Under the pieces are notes generated by a model. It was not told the DNA's origin and made no database searches. It saw only the letters and a list, made by a program, of their open reading frames with translations. A stretch of DNA of 5,847 nt from assembly GCA_030037185.1 (NCBI GenBank), contig JASHRR010001046.1, positions 1 to 5,847 of the forward strand, read 5' to 3'. Source of the DNA: Xanthobacteraceae bacterium. Its GTDB lineage: Bacteria; Pseudomonadota; Alphaproteobacteria; Rhizobiales; Xanthobacteraceae. Below are positions 5,627 through 5,847 of this stretch, in pieces; position 1 is the first letter of the stretch; each line of letters opens with the position of its first letter. A program made the translations under genes and the position numbers.

Positions 5627-5847
5627 TCATTTGCGCAGGCTCAAAAGATACGCGATTACTTGCTTTACCTGATAATCTGCCAAGTAGGGGTGCGGCATTC
5701 CTTTTGGGTCGTCCAGGCCCCGGTGCGTGGTTCTCAGAAACTTCTGCAACGATTGAGCAGTGACGTCATTTCTTTGAGCGATTGACTCAAATGATGGAGC
5801 GGGCGGATTAAAGACTGGTTCGTAAGGCTGGTCGGGCGCCGCCAGAT
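5627..5847 (-). CDS. Cytochrome c family protein, C-terminal part (5' end beyond window)
   Basis: The frame is open from the window edge to TGA at 5629-5627, giving 72 complete codons. It contains APSFESIAQRNDVTAQSLQK, then FLRTTHRGLDDPKGMPHPYL, then ADYQVKQVIAYLLSLRK. This is the C-terminus of a class I monohaem cytochrome c: a helix after the haem, a Met in an MPHP turn (codon 5698-5696) that should be the sixth iron ligand, and a final helix ending in a DVIAYILSL-like motif. The haem-attachment CxxCH and any signal peptide would lie past 5847. Such proteins act in periplasmic electron transfer, but the partner cannot be told from this piece. It converges with the transposase remnant, whose recognisable part ends about 30-40 bases from this stop codon. 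The coding is clean with no frameshift, so the gene may be intact. Confidence 0.82.
   Translation of the reverse strand, partial: LAAPDQPYEPVFNPPAPSFESIAQRNDVTAQSLQKFLRTTHRGLDDPKGMPHPYLADYQVKQVIAYLLSLRK

Noticed and set aside
5363..5785. 140-codon plus-strand ORF at the 3' end
   Set aside because: Its first part contains the RQLILLLVDGTDNH piece of the transposase remnant; the part after 5627 is antisense to the cytochrome c gene.
5773..5791. TTTGAG/CTCAAA inverted repeat that could suggest a terminator
   Set aside because: It lies inside the cytochrome c coding sequence, the arms are only 6 bp, and it is followed by no T-tract.

Overview
The window is GC-rich DNA that reads like an alphaproteobacterium of the order Hyphomicrobiales (Bradyrhizobium, Mesorhizobium, Methylobacterium or relatives). 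The basis is a FixL-type PAS histidine kinase, an HWE-family histidine kinase (a family concentrated in these bacteria), a decayed IS630-type transposase, and small-protein remnants of rhizobial character. No 16S rRNA or other strong taxonomic marker is present, so the genus is open.

Layout. Positions 1-1419 hold no intact gene I can support. They contain a frameshifted remnant of a short conserved protein (188-385) and scattered coding-like scraps, mainly on the minus strand. Positions 1420-2901 (minus) carry an intact cytosolic kinase: PAS-PAS-HisKA-HATPase, FixL-like in its transmitter half but without the expected haem-PAS fingerprint. A 370-bp spacer (2902-3271) with one perfect 8-bp hairpin separates it from a divergent kinase gene starting at 3272 (plus). 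That gene encodes four membrane helices, two PAS domains and an HWE transmitter, but its frame breaks at about 4706 inside the N-box. The rest of its ATP-binding domain continues in another frame to 5022, so it is probably a recent pseudogene. Positions 5023-5300 are mostly uninterpretable apart from one good ribosome-binding site and start at 5081. Positions 5310-5600 hold a heavily frameshifted IS630 transposase remnant on the plus strand. It stops close to the 3' end of a minus-strand cytochrome c gene (5627-5847), of which only the last 72 codons lie in the window.

Function. The two kinases are divergent sensors with no response regulator between or beside them, so their partners must be elsewhere. 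The FixL-like kinase probably senses a cytosolic signal. The HWE kinase would have been a membrane-anchored sensor but should be catalytically dead as read. The intact kinase and the cytochrome gene lie among remnants, which suggests an accessory or eroding part of the genome. I found no convincing new system; the most informative points are the N-box frameshift and several coding fragments that start-to-stop gene calling would miss.
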